Assembly (NCBI GenBank): GCA_049511715.1
Contig: JBEKXU010000055.1
Span: 1-9,075 of the forward strand
Origin: JBEKHT01 sp049511715
Lineage (GTDB): Bacteria > Chloroflexota > Anaerolineae > Anaerolineales > RBG-16-64-43
Length of the DNA: 9,075 bases
Direction of reading: 5' to 3'
Position 1 is the stretch's first letter, and each line of letters starts with the position of its first letter. The notes beneath the pieces were generated by a model. The model did not search any database. It saw nothing but the letters and a program-made list of their open reading frames with translations, and was not told where the DNA came from. This document shows, piece after piece, positions 1 to 5,440 of this stretch. A program made the position numbers and the translations under genes.

Positions 1-93
1 ATCCATCACTGGAATGAGTCCGGAAAGCGGTTTGTCTGGACCAAGAGTTCAAAAGATATCCTGCAGCGCGTCAACAAAGCAACACGCGACTAA
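1..93 (+). CDS. IS630-family transposase, C-terminal end (5' part outside window)
   Basis: Reading from base 1, 30 codons are open up to a TAA at 91-93. The peptide contains HWNESGKRFVWTKSSKDIL and ends in RVNKATRD. This is the characteristic tail of IS630/Tc1-mariner type DDE transposases, where a W-N-x(3-4)-(K/P)-F-x-W-T-K-(S/T) segment is followed by an A/S-D-x-I-L helix just before the stop. The catalytic DDE residues would lie upstream of the window, so whether the enzyme is intact cannot be judged. The frame differs from that of the enzyme remnant immediately downstream, which shows two different genes meeting here. The family call rests on recalled motif similarity; no search was run. 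Confidence 0.8.
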   Translation: MHHWNESGKRFVWTKSSKDILQRVNKATRD

Positions 94-118
94 GTCTGAT
101 GTCGTTTACGGAACACTA
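1..118 (+). mobile_element. Right end of an IS630-like insertion sequence
   Basis: The transposase tail stops at 93, and homology to a cellular enzyme starts at about 119. The intervening 25 bases (94-118) are the expected length for the terminal segment of an IS630-family element. The element would end at the TA dinucleotide 117-118 (context GGAACACTAGTG). IS630-family elements insert at TA and duplicate it, so this TA is the best guess for the junction. The exact end could lie anywhere from 94 to 120, because the other terminal inverted repeat is outside the window and cannot be compared. Confidence 0.6.
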
Positions 119-718
119 GTGAGCCTAATCAATCACGACAACGAGATATGGGTTCAAGCAGCCCGACGAATCAGTCCTGAAATCATGATCGAATTCCTCG
201 ATCTTACCGATCGTCATCTCTACGACCACTTTAGGAGTCTTGACCAAGATGCGTTGGCCGGAATCACTGTGGCCTGGGCAAGCGAGAGCTTGCCACCCAA
301 TTGGTTTGACATTGCGCGTGAATACACGGAAAAGTGGCTTCACCAACAGCACATACGTGAAGCAGTTGGTCAACCGTTGCTGCTGGCTTCCACTTGGCTA
401 TCTCCAGTGCTCGACACGTTTATGCGGGGTTTACCACGCACATTTCGCAACGTGAAGGCCAAGAAGGGCACAAGTGTTACGGTTGAGATTTGTGGAGAAG
501 CCGGCGGGGAATGGTCGTTAGTCAGAAGAGGCTTTGACTGGGAACTATTCGCTGGTCGCGACCCGATGGCAGCTTGCTGCGTGCAGATTGATCAGAACCT
601 GGCATGGCGGCTGTTTACCAAGGGTGTCAACCTGCAAGATGCCAAGCAGCAGGTCCAGATAGATGGCGATGTAGCCTTTGGAGAGCAAGTATTGGGCATG
701 GTGTCTATCATGGCATAG
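119..718 (+). pseudogene. Maleylpyruvate isomerase/DinB-family metalloenzyme, 5' truncated by IS insertion
   Basis: The frame ending in TAG at 716-718 encodes the middle and C-terminal parts of the mycothiol-dependent maleylpyruvate isomerase-like family (DinB-type helical bundle plus SCP2-like C-terminal domain). The segment NWFDIAREYTEKWLHQQ carries the E-x3-H pair (Glu106 and His110, counted from the ATG at 14) that supplies two of the three metal ligands in this family. The C-terminal part, from about residue 150 (VTVEICGEAGGEW, then AWRLFTKGV and ending VLGMVSIMA), matches the SCP2-like domain. The first helix, which normally carries the third ligand His, is absent. The frame stays open back to ATG 14, but that stretch is IS630 transposase tail read out of frame. 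An untruncated relative would be about 70-100 residues longer at the N-terminus. I infer an inactivated gene; a chimeric protein starting at ATG 14 could still be made but should lack a complete metal site. Confidence 0.75.
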
Positions 719-844
719 TTACATGTGCCAGCCGAAAACTCTATCCCAGCAAGTGCGCAGTGGGAGAGCCACGCAAAGGGGATCAGGCACGAGCTCGGTC
801 GGGGTTGCGGTACGTCGGGGTAAGGCCCCTGGAATTTGGCGGGG

Positions 845-871
845 GACCTCCGGGCTGCCAGCCCGGAGGTC
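845..871. repeat. Perfect 12-bp palindrome with 3-nt loop, tRNA-like right flank
   Basis: The left arm GACCTCCGGGCT (845-856) is perfectly complementary to AGCCCGGAGGTC (860-871) around the loop GCC. No T-run follows, so it is not a standard intrinsic terminator, although it lies about 125 bp after the truncated gene. On the plus strand the right side reads GCCCGGAGGTC-AATGGTTCGAAA, which resembles a tRNA anticodon stem, five-base variable region and T-loop consensus GGTTCGAA. The left arm repeats the GACCTCCGGG core of the tRNA-like remnants at 3088 and 5441. It may be a folded-back remnant of the same repeat family. Confidence 0.6.
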
Positions 872-909
872 AATGGTTCGAAAAGGAAATCGCAGATCCA
901 CTCGATGTG

Positions 910-958
910 CGAGCTTGGTCCTTCCGAGGAGTGCGCCGGCCTGCGGAACCAAAGCTCG
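910..958. repeat. Bulged stem-loop flanking the tRNA-like remnant
   Basis: CGAGCTTGGTCC (910-921) pairs with GGAACCAAAGCTCG (945-958), giving about 12 base pairs with two bulged A residues and a loop of roughly 23 bases. Its 3' arm overlaps the T-arm-like end of the tRNA-like remnant that starts at 948. The element may therefore have an extended T-arm-like hairpin. No function is known. Confidence 0.45.
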
Positions 959-1123
959 CCGGGTTATGAGCCTTCGCCCTACCGAGCCGGCCTCAGACGT
1001 CAGTTCTGTGGATCTGAGGGTGCGCTCTCTTCTGCGCTATGAGTGAGCCTCGTGAGGTTTGCGGCCGAGAGCAAATGCGAGGTTACCTCCCGTGGTGTCT
1101 CATGTCAAGATTGATTTTGGTCC
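948..1123 (-). repeat. tRNA-Met-like interspersed repeat, copy A (176 bp)
   Basis: This segment aligns without gaps to 5441-5616 (constant offset 4493), with roughly 70 percent identity counted by eye. The two ends (948-1008 and 1051-1123) are best conserved at about 72-75 percent, while 1009-1029 is poorly conserved. Read on the minus strand, the 948-1008 part contains GGCTCATAACCCGG, which is the anticodon arm of a CAT (Met) tRNA, followed by a decayed T-arm (TTTGGTTCC). Stems do not pair fully and no acceptor stem is present, so it is not a working tRNA. The right part (1043-1114) contains a short frame, also present in copy C with its stop at the same place. The differences include many amino-acid changes, so coding is not supported. 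Confidence 0.65.
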
Positions 1124-1247
1124 ATCCACGGTTTGAGGGACCTTCGTGGATTGGACGACACAAACATCGATTGTCACCGGACCCGTGGCGATGCAGATAG
1201 CGAAGACTAGCCAGATAGCTGATACCTCGGTCAATGACATCGGAATC

Positions 1248-1274
1248 TGCCAGATGGTTCGAAACTTTCTGGCA
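1248..1274. promoter_or_regulatory. Inverted repeat overlapping a -35 element, candidate operator
   Basis: TGCCAGA (1248-1254) and TCTGGCA (1268-1274) form a perfect 7-bp inverted repeat separated by 13 bases. The right arm contains the proposed -35 hexamer CTGGCA (1269-1274). A dyad placed over a -35 box is typical of repressor or activator binding sites, but no matching regulator is visible in the window. As RNA it would be upstream of the proposed transcript start, so a DNA operator is more likely than an RNA hairpin. Confidence 0.4.
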
Positions 1275-1297
1275 ACTTGTGCGTAGATCTATATGAT
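1269..1297 (+). promoter_or_regulatory. Candidate sigma-70 type promoter of the isoprenoid synthase-like gene
   Basis: CTGGCA (1269-1274, four of six matches to TTGACA) is followed by a 17-base spacer and TATGAT (1292-1297, five of six matches to TATAAT). Transcription would begin near 1304, just ahead of the ribosome binding site at 1311-1317. The spacing of all parts is what a compact bacterial promoter would show. Confidence 0.5.
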
Positions 1298-1310
1298 CAA
1301 TCCTTACTGC

Positions 1311-1376
1311 AGAGGAGTTTCCATGGTGTTCGGATTCTGCCGGGTATTCACGAGTGCACCTCATGGTCGCAGCTAA
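1311..1376 (+). other. Strong ribosome binding site with ATG and 17-codon frame
   Basis: AGAGGAG (1311-1317) sits five bases ahead of ATG 1323, the best initiation signal near the isoprenoid synthase-like gene. The frame from this ATG encodes MVFGFCRVFTSAPHGRS and stops with TAA at 1374-1376. It overlaps the first codons of the long gene, which is in a different frame. It could be a leader peptide whose translation opens the downstream start by coupling. It could also be the true N-terminus of the long gene, cut off by a one- or two-base indel. The sequence alone does not decide between these. Confidence 0.5.
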
Positions 1377-2655
1377 TCCAAGGGAAACGCCCTATTTCCA
1401 TCGGCCTTGCCCAGAGATGGTGCGCGGGCTAGTTGCACATGTTAAGGATACATGGGGAACCTGCCCTACCAGTCTGATCGACCTCGGTCCCGCGTACAGC
1501 CGTCGACAAAAAATGGCTAATGAGTCCCAATTGAATTATTGTCTGAACCGACTGACTGCTGAACTGGAGCCGCGCGGAGAGTCCCGCTCCGATGGGGAGG
1601 GTTTGCGGCAGCAGCTCTTGCCACTGGCTGCTGAGGCTGCCAAGGTAACTCTTGGTCTGGAGGATCAGCACATTGCCGCCCTCGAGTCGTACGGTTTTGT
1701 GGAAGCGATCCAGGAATTTGTAAGAAAGGCGCGCCGGTTCGATTCGGCCATTTCGGCAGCGGATCTTTACCAGGCAGGCCGGAATGCCTGGTCAATGATC
1801 TTCATTCAGTTAATGCTCGGGTTAACGGTGGAAGTTACCCCCTCAGTTCTGGCTTACAGCTTGCTTTATCCTTACACGGACAACTACCTGGACGATCCTG
1901 CGGTCACACTCGGTGAGAAAACTTCGTTCAGCGCAAGGTTTCGACAGCGGCTGGAGGGGGGGCGGGTTTCGCCTGCTAATTCACACGAGCATAAGATCTT
2001 TGATCTATTGGGGATGATTGAGGTCCAATACGGGCGCGATCTCTATCCTGAGGTCTATGACGGCCTCATTGCGATCCACCGGGCACAAACCAACAGCCTG
2101 AATCTGCAACACCGCATCCTCTCGAAGTCCGCGGTGGATGTGGAGGGGATCATCTTTGAAAAGGGGGGAACGTCGGCACTTGCGGATGCATACCTAGTTG
2201 CAGGTTCGCTGACCGGCCCGCAGCGGGAGCTCATGTTCTATTATGGTGCATTCACCCAGTTGATGGACGATCTGGAAGATGTCGACGATGACCTGCGCAG
2301 CGGGATCATGACCATGTTTTCTCAAACAGCCCGTCATGGGCCTCTGGACGCCCTCACCAATCGATGCATTCACTTCGGGGCGGGATTGTTGGAATCGATC
2401 CATGCCTTCGTGGTCCCCGGGCTTGAGCCGCTCGAAGAAATCATGCGAGTGTGCATAACACCGATCATCATCGATTCGGCTGGTCGGGCCGGCCACTTTT
2501 ACTCCCGGTCGTATCTCGCCGAGCTGGAGAAACACTTCCCCTTCCGCTTTTCGAATCTGAAACAGCAACGCAAGAAAGCGATGGGCCGTCTATCCGCGGA
2601 CCGCATCCTTGAACTCGTGCTGACATCTGAGGACGACGCGCCCCCTCAAGATTAA
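1354..2655 (+). CDS. Class I isoprenoid synthase-like enzyme, product unknown
   Basis: The 433-residue frame shows the two Asp-rich motifs of the all-helical class I isoprenoid synthase fold. The first is DNYLDD (residues 176-181, after YSLLYPYT) and the second is QLMDDLEDVDDD (302-313). In this fold the two clusters hold Mg2+ and the diphosphate of a prenyl substrate. The D-x3-D-D form of the first motif is closer to the squalene/phytoene synthase pattern than to classical DDxxD. EKGGTSALADAY (269-280) forms a further conserved-looking helix. No signal peptide is evident. It resembles database proteins labelled only class 1 isoprenoid biosynthesis enzyme, so substrate and product remain unknown. 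The frame opens at 1297, and its first usable starts are GTG 1354 and ATG 1363, neither with a good ribosome binding site. The good site at 1311 serves ATG 1323 in another frame. Residues 1-53 are therefore uncertain, and Met54 (1513) is another possible start. Neighbouring genes suggest no pathway. Confidence 0.65.
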   Translation: MHLMVAANPRETPYFHRPCPEMVRGLVAHVKDTWGTCPTSLIDLGPAYSRRQKMANESQLNYCLNRLTAELEPRGESRSDGEGLRQQLLPLAAEAAKVTLGLEDQHIAALESYGFVEAIQEFVRKARRFDSAISAADLYQAGRNAWSMIFIQLMLGLTVEVTPSVLAYSLLYPYTDNYLDDPAVTLGEKTSFSARFRQRLEGGRVSPANSHEHKIFDLLGMIEVQYGRDLYPEVYDGLIAIHRAQTNSLNLQHRILSKSAVDVEGIIFEKGGTSALADAYLVAGSLTGPQRELMFYYGAFTQLMDDLEDVDDDLRSGIMTMFSQTARHGPLDALTNRCIHFGAGLLESIHAFVVPGLEPLEEIMRVCITPIIIDSAGRAGHFYSRSYLAELEKHFPFRFSNLKQQRKKAMGRLSADRILELVLTSEDDAPPQD

Positions 2656-2854
2656 GGTCGCGTTGTTCGTTCGATCCTTCGCGTCCCCGAAGGGATAGAC
2701 AGGTCGGTAGGCGTGAGGCCTCGGCGAACGACATGCGGGGATGTCTTCCGCCCCCGCGATGTTCGGGGCGGTCCGGGGCGCGGGCCGGGGAGCCGTCGAG
2801 CCCTGCAAGCTACGGTTCGTGTGCGAACCTTGACATTGTCGGAGTGAGACTGGA

Positions 2855-2910
2855 ACCAGCGATCCGGCGGTTACGAGCTCCACGAGCTGATTAAGCAACT
2901 GTAGCCATCG
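2855..2910 (-). repeat. tRNA-like remnant, copy D (partial)
   Basis: On the plus strand ACCAGCGA, eight variable bases and TTACGAG align without gaps to the same positions of copies at 3088 and 5441. On the minus strand it reads GAGCTCGTAACCG, an anticodon-arm-like segment with CGT where the others have CAT. This is followed by GGATCGCTGGTTCCAGTC, which resembles a T-arm. T-stem pairing is broken and no acceptor stem is seen. The downstream conserved box of copies A and C is absent. Confidence 0.45.
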
Positions 2911-2964
2911 AATCCCGGGGAATTAAGCTGGAGTGGTCTGATCTACGACCCGGTCACACGAAAC

Positions 2965-2992
2965 AAAGCCGAGGCATTTGAGCCTCGGTTTT
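2965..2992 (+). terminator. Intrinsic terminator (possibly bidirectional)
   Basis: AAAGCCGAGGC (2965-2975) pairs with GCCTCGGTTTT (2982-2992) around the loop ATTTGA: seven G/C-rich pairs, one G-T pair and three A-T pairs. The T-run on the 3' side and A-run on the 5' side fit termination from either direction. It lies about 310 bases after the isoprenoid synthase-like stop codon, so that gene would have a long 3' tail unless an earlier terminator exists. Confidence 0.7.
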
Positions 2993-3009
2993 GGCCTTAG
3001 GTAGGGGGG

Positions 3010-3148
3010 GCTGGACTCGCCCGTCCCCTCGTCCCGAGGGCGGGCTGGCGGACTGGGCCAGCCTGCCCCAGCCGCAGGCCGGGGGGAACCAGCGACCTCC
3101 GGGTTATGAGCCCCACCCTCGGAGAGGGGGCCTCAAACAGGAATTCCA
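3010..3148 (-). repeat. tRNA-Met-like repeat, copy B, with expanded T-loop region
   Basis: The segment 3088-3148 aligns gaplessly over 61 bases with copies A and C and shares ACCAGCGACCTCCGGGT exactly with copy C. On the minus strand it reads GGGGCTCATAACCCGGAGG, the anticodon arm and variable region of a tRNA-Met, then CGCTGGTTCC. About 70 G/C-rich bases follow, then GAGTCCAGC and CCCCCCTA. GCTGG (3010-3014) and CCAGC (3089-3093) are complementary, as the two sides of a T-stem would be, so the remnant looks like a tRNA 3' half with a long insertion in its T-loop. No complementary 5' acceptor strand is visible. Plus-strand translation of this part gives NQRPPGYEP, a known hallmark of reading tRNA-Met antisense. 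Confidence 0.6.
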
Positions 3149-3546
3149 GGTACTTGAGGTGCTACCCGTGGTTCAGTATCCTCGAGCCCAACGAGGTTGA
3201 TCCGTAGGTGCAATCCGGGGAGTACCCTTGTCAGGCGGGTTTGTCAACGCCCCGAGATTGATTGAATCACGAAAGCTGCGAATGGATCGCCAGATAGACC
3301 GTCAGAATCCAGGAAAGGAACATTGCGCACGTCTAATCCACCATGAACATCCCTGACCGCAGCCCAGCTCGGCTTCCGAAGGCGTCAGCTCCATATCACC
3401 AAGGCGTCCAACATTCGGGTGCCAGCACCTTGCATTTGGATGAAACGGGATAGAATCGGCCCGTGCACGATTCGGTGGTGCAAGTGACCTGGGAATCGCT
3501 GCAATGAAACTTGGTTCCAGAGGCGATACTCTGAACTGGCCACAAC

Positions 3547-3595
3547 CAGGCGCCGGCTTGAGCCGCAACGGGCAGGCCAGCGCCTGATCTTTTTT
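3547..3595 (+). terminator. Terminator-like hairpin in the upstream region of amt
   Basis: CAGGCGC (3547-3553) pairs with GCGCCTG (3580-3586). The bases between contain a second small hairpin CGGC-TTGA-GCCG (3554-3565), and ATCTTTTTTG follows the outer stem. The T-run right after a G/C stem fits intrinsic termination. It lies about 115 bases ahead of the amt start, so it could end upstream transcription or act as an attenuator in an amt leader. The branched structure leaves room for a regulatory leader, but no known riboswitch consensus was recognised. Confidence 0.45.
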
Positions 3596-3697
3596 GTGGT
3601 GTCAAGAATTCGTCAAGGAGGTGGCATCATAAGCAGACGTTGATTGCCGTTCGTTTCTACAAGGCCATTTGTTTTTGCCCATCATCCAGCGCGACAT

Positions 3698-3704
3698 GGA
3701 GGAA
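3698..3704 (+). promoter_or_regulatory. Ribosome binding site of amt
   Basis: GGAGGAA lies five bases ahead of ATG 3710. It is a near-perfect Shine-Dalgarno sequence and fixes the start codon. It predicts efficient translation. Confidence 0.85.
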
Positions 3705-3709
3705 TTTAG

Positions 3710-4939
3710 ATGAACAACATAGATACCGGGGCTACTGCCCTGGTGCTGGTTAGCGCAGCACTGGTGATGCTGATGACGCCAGGATTGGCCTTCTTTTACG
3801 GGGGGCTTGTCCGCCGCAAGAACGTGCTGACGATCATGATGCAAAGTTTTGTCTCGATGGGTATCGTCACAATCATCTGGGTCTTTTTCGGATTCAGCCT
3901 GATGTACGGTAAAGACATCGGAGGGTTCATCGGGAATCCGTTCCAATACTTCGGCTTGGTGGGCGTGGCTTCAGCTACCATGAAGGTTCCGGGATCCACA
4001 CAGACGATCCCGCTCATGGCGTATTTTGTGTTTCAGGAAATGTTTGCGATCATCACTCCAGCCTTGATTACGGGCGCTTTCGCTGACCGGGTCAGCTTCA
4101 AGAGCTATCTGATTTTTCTGGTCTTGTGGAGCCTTCTTGTTTACACGCCCATGGCTCACTGGGCTTGGGGCGGCGGTTTCCTGGCGCAAATGGGCTTTGC
4201 CGATTTCGCCGGAGGGATCGTGGTGCATACCAGCGCAGGATTTGCCGCGCTGGCGTCCATTCTGGTCATAGGCAAGCGGAAGATAAAGAAGGGGGAAAAA
4301 CTGGCGCCGCACAATGTCACGTATGTTGCACTGGGGGCGGCCCTGTTGTGGTTTGGTTGGTTCGGCTTCAATGGCGGCAGCGCGCTGGGATCTAATGGAT
4401 TGGCGGCCGTGGCTTTTGTTAACACCGACGTTGCGGCTTCGCTGGCGATGATCACCTGGATGATCATTGACTGGGCTCGCGAAGGAAAGCCCAATATGGT
4501 CGGGGCCATGACGGGGGCGGTCGCCGGGTTGGTGACGATTACACCGGCAGCCGGGTTCGTTCAGCCTTGGGCCGCCGCGGTAATCGGCATCATCTGCGCC
4601 TTTGTATGCTATGGCGCGATCCAGTTGCGGGGAAGGATGGGTTGGGATGACGCGTTGGATGTCTGGGGGGTACATGGAGTGGGCGGGGCGCTCGGTACGA
4701 TCCTGGTCGGAGTCTTCGCGGGCGTCGCCGTGAATAGGGTCAGCGGGTTGATCGAGGGCAATGTTCACCAATTTCTGATCCAATTACTGGGAGCCGTGGT
4801 TGCCATTGTCTATTCGTTTGTGCTAACTTATGTACTTCTGCGGTTAGTAAATCTGATCACGCCTGTGCGTGTGCCCGAAGAAATGGAGATTGGAGGCCTG
4901 GACGAGGGGTTGTTTGGAGAGGAGGCTTACGTAGAGTAG
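3710..4939 (+). CDS. amt: Ammonium transporter (Amt family)
   Basis: This 409-residue inner-membrane channel moves ammonium (as NH3 plus a proton) into the cell as a trimer. The sequence has about 11 hydrophobic segments (roughly residues 11-31, 41-61, 101-121, 132-148, 168-187, 205-225, 232-252, 264-283, 287-305, 322-341, 356-379). Family signatures are clear: TPGLAFFYGGLVRRKN near the N-terminus; DFAGGIVVHTSAG with Asp165 and the first pore histidine His173; WFGWFGFNGGSAL (214-226); and DVWGVHGVGGALG with the second pore histidine His322. The C-terminal tail GLDEGLFGEEAYVE keeps the form of the cytoplasmic tail that PII proteins contact, though it is short. No cleavable signal peptide is evident. 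Its length is normal and no key residue is missing. Unlike many amt genes it has no adjacent glnK/PII gene in the window. A glutamate synthase operon converges on it from downstream, which suggests a shared nitrogen-assimilation region. The GGAGGAA site fixes the start. Confidence 0.95.
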   Translation: MNNIDTGATALVLVSAALVMLMTPGLAFFYGGLVRRKNVLTIMMQSFVSMGIVTIIWVFFGFSLMYGKDIGGFIGNPFQYFGLVGVASATMKVPGSTQTIPLMAYFVFQEMFAIITPALITGAFADRVSFKSYLIFLVLWSLLVYTPMAHWAWGGGFLAQMGFADFAGGIVVHTSAGFAALASILVIGKRKIKKGEKLAPHNVTYVALGAALLWFGWFGFNGGSALGSNGLAAVAFVNTDVAASLAMITWMIIDWAREGKPNMVGAMTGAVAGLVTITPAAGFVQPWAAAVIGIICAFVCYGAIQLRGRMGWDDALDVWGVHGVGGALGTILVGVFAGVAVNRVSGLIEGNVHQFLIQLLGAVVAIVYSFVLTYVLLRLVNLITPVRVPEEMEIGGLDEGLFGEEAYVE

Positions 4940-4952
4940 GCTGGAACAACAC

Positions 4953-4994
4953 CCACCCAGCCGTTTTGGCTCTAAACGTAGAACGGCTGGGTGG
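4953..4994. terminator. Strong 13-bp hairpin just after amt
   Basis: CCACCCAGCCGTT (4953-4965) is perfectly complementary to AACGGCTGGGTGG (4982-4994) around a 16-base loop. It begins 13 bases after the amt stop. No T-run follows on either strand, so it is not a classical intrinsic terminator. It is most likely a 3'-end-stabilising or L-shaped terminator hairpin for the amt mRNA. Confidence 0.6.
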
Positions 4995-5225
4995 AATCAT
5001 TCCGCGCCAAGGCCTCAAGCGACCCATAAGGACAATTGACAAGACTGCGCCAGGGCAAGACTCCTTAGGCTGTCGAAGGGCTGATGCTAAGGGTCCGGCG
5101 TGTCACGCATCAACCATCGGCTCAGCCGGCGGCAACCGAAGTGTGTTAGAAGGTCGATAGATCGCCGCTTGCTTCGCCGCAGCGCGGTCTGGGAAGCGCC
5201 AACATTCAGGGCTGGTCGGGGCCCT

Positions 5226-5327
5226 CTAGCCAGCTGTCCTCCTGTGCCGGGCATACTCGCTTGCGAAGGCCTCTCTGGCCTTTCCCATTGCCGTGTCTAC
5301 CGCGTCCCGCAGTTCCTGCGAGGACAT
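5226..5327 (-). CDS. Possible small protein of 33 residues, unrecognised
   Basis: The frame starts at ATG 5327, directly after an in-frame TGA, and ends at TAG 5226-5228. The peptide begins MSSQELRDAVDTAMGKAREA and continues with an alternating charged/Ala pattern typical of an amphipathic helix, ending in a basic tail. Composition is far more protein-like than that of other short frames in the gaps. Against it, the upstream signal (GCCGGG) is a poor ribosome binding site, and an ORF this short can occur by chance in GC-rich DNA. No family is recognised. Confidence 0.25.
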   Translation of the reverse strand: MSSQELRDAVDTAMGKAREAFASEYARHRRTAG

Positions 5328-5440
5328 CCCGGCTCAGCGCATCCTTTCATAGCTCTCGGCAGTCCCTTGACGCGTCCGGATTCGTCTGGTGACCCTGAAA
5401 TTACTAGAATGAGACTCGCCTGCCCTGGCGAGGGCGGGAA

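Larger units (their letters stand above)
719..1247. other. Intergenic stretch with repeats, no convincing gene
   Basis: This gap follows the truncated enzyme gene. It contains a 12-bp palindrome (845-871), a bulged stem-loop (910-958), the first tRNA-like remnant with its downstream conserved box (948-1123), and a 7-bp inverted repeat ATCCACG/CGTGGAT at 1124-1130 and 1145-1151. Reading frames here are short, rich in Arg, Ser, Pro and Gly and match no family I recognise. They are better explained as chance frames over GC-rich repeats. Confidence 0.6.
2656..3697. other. Long intergenic stretch, two tRNA-like remnants and two hairpins
   Basis: More than 1 kb separates the isoprenoid synthase-like gene from amt. 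It contains a small hairpin GGTTCG/CGAACC (2814-2829), a tRNA-like remnant (2855-2910), an intrinsic terminator (2965-2992), a G/C-rich remnant with a T-arm-like insertion (3010-3148) and a hairpin followed by T residues (3547-3595). A weak -10-like TAGAAT at 3451-3456 lies ahead of the last hairpin without a convincing -35. Short frames on both strands, including one at 3302-3568 on the minus strand, have no recognisable domain or ribosome binding site. An AAGGAGGTG at 3614-3622 has no start codon at a usable distance leading to a real frame. Confidence 0.6.

Noticed and set aside
948..1008. Functional tRNA-Met gene on the minus strand
   Set aside because: Anticodon stem and T-stem have mismatches, the D-arm is shortened and no acceptor stem pairs; same for the other copies.
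604..1046. Several overlapping plus-strand frames after the truncated enzyme
   Set aside because: They overlap each other and the repeats, lack binding sites and show no recognisable family.
2991..3200. 69-codon plus-strand frame containing NQRPPGYEP
   Set aside because: This motif is what results from translating a tRNA-Met antisense; the frame overlies repeat copy B and has no domain or binding site.
3302..3568. 88-codon minus-strand frame upstream of amt
   Set aside because: No binding site, no recognised motif and Cys/Trp/Pro-rich composition; left as noise.
3621..3636. Sigma-54 promoter (TGGCAT...GCAG) ahead of amt
   Set aside because: Only 8 bases separate GG and GC instead of the required 10.
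3971..4783. 270-codon minus-strand frame opposite amt
   Set aside because: Shadow of the strongly conserved amt frame; its translation is His/Arg/Pro/Gln-rich with no domain.
5036..5064. Promoter based on TTGACA at 5036-5041
   Set aside because: No -10-like hexamer at 16-18 bases downstream.
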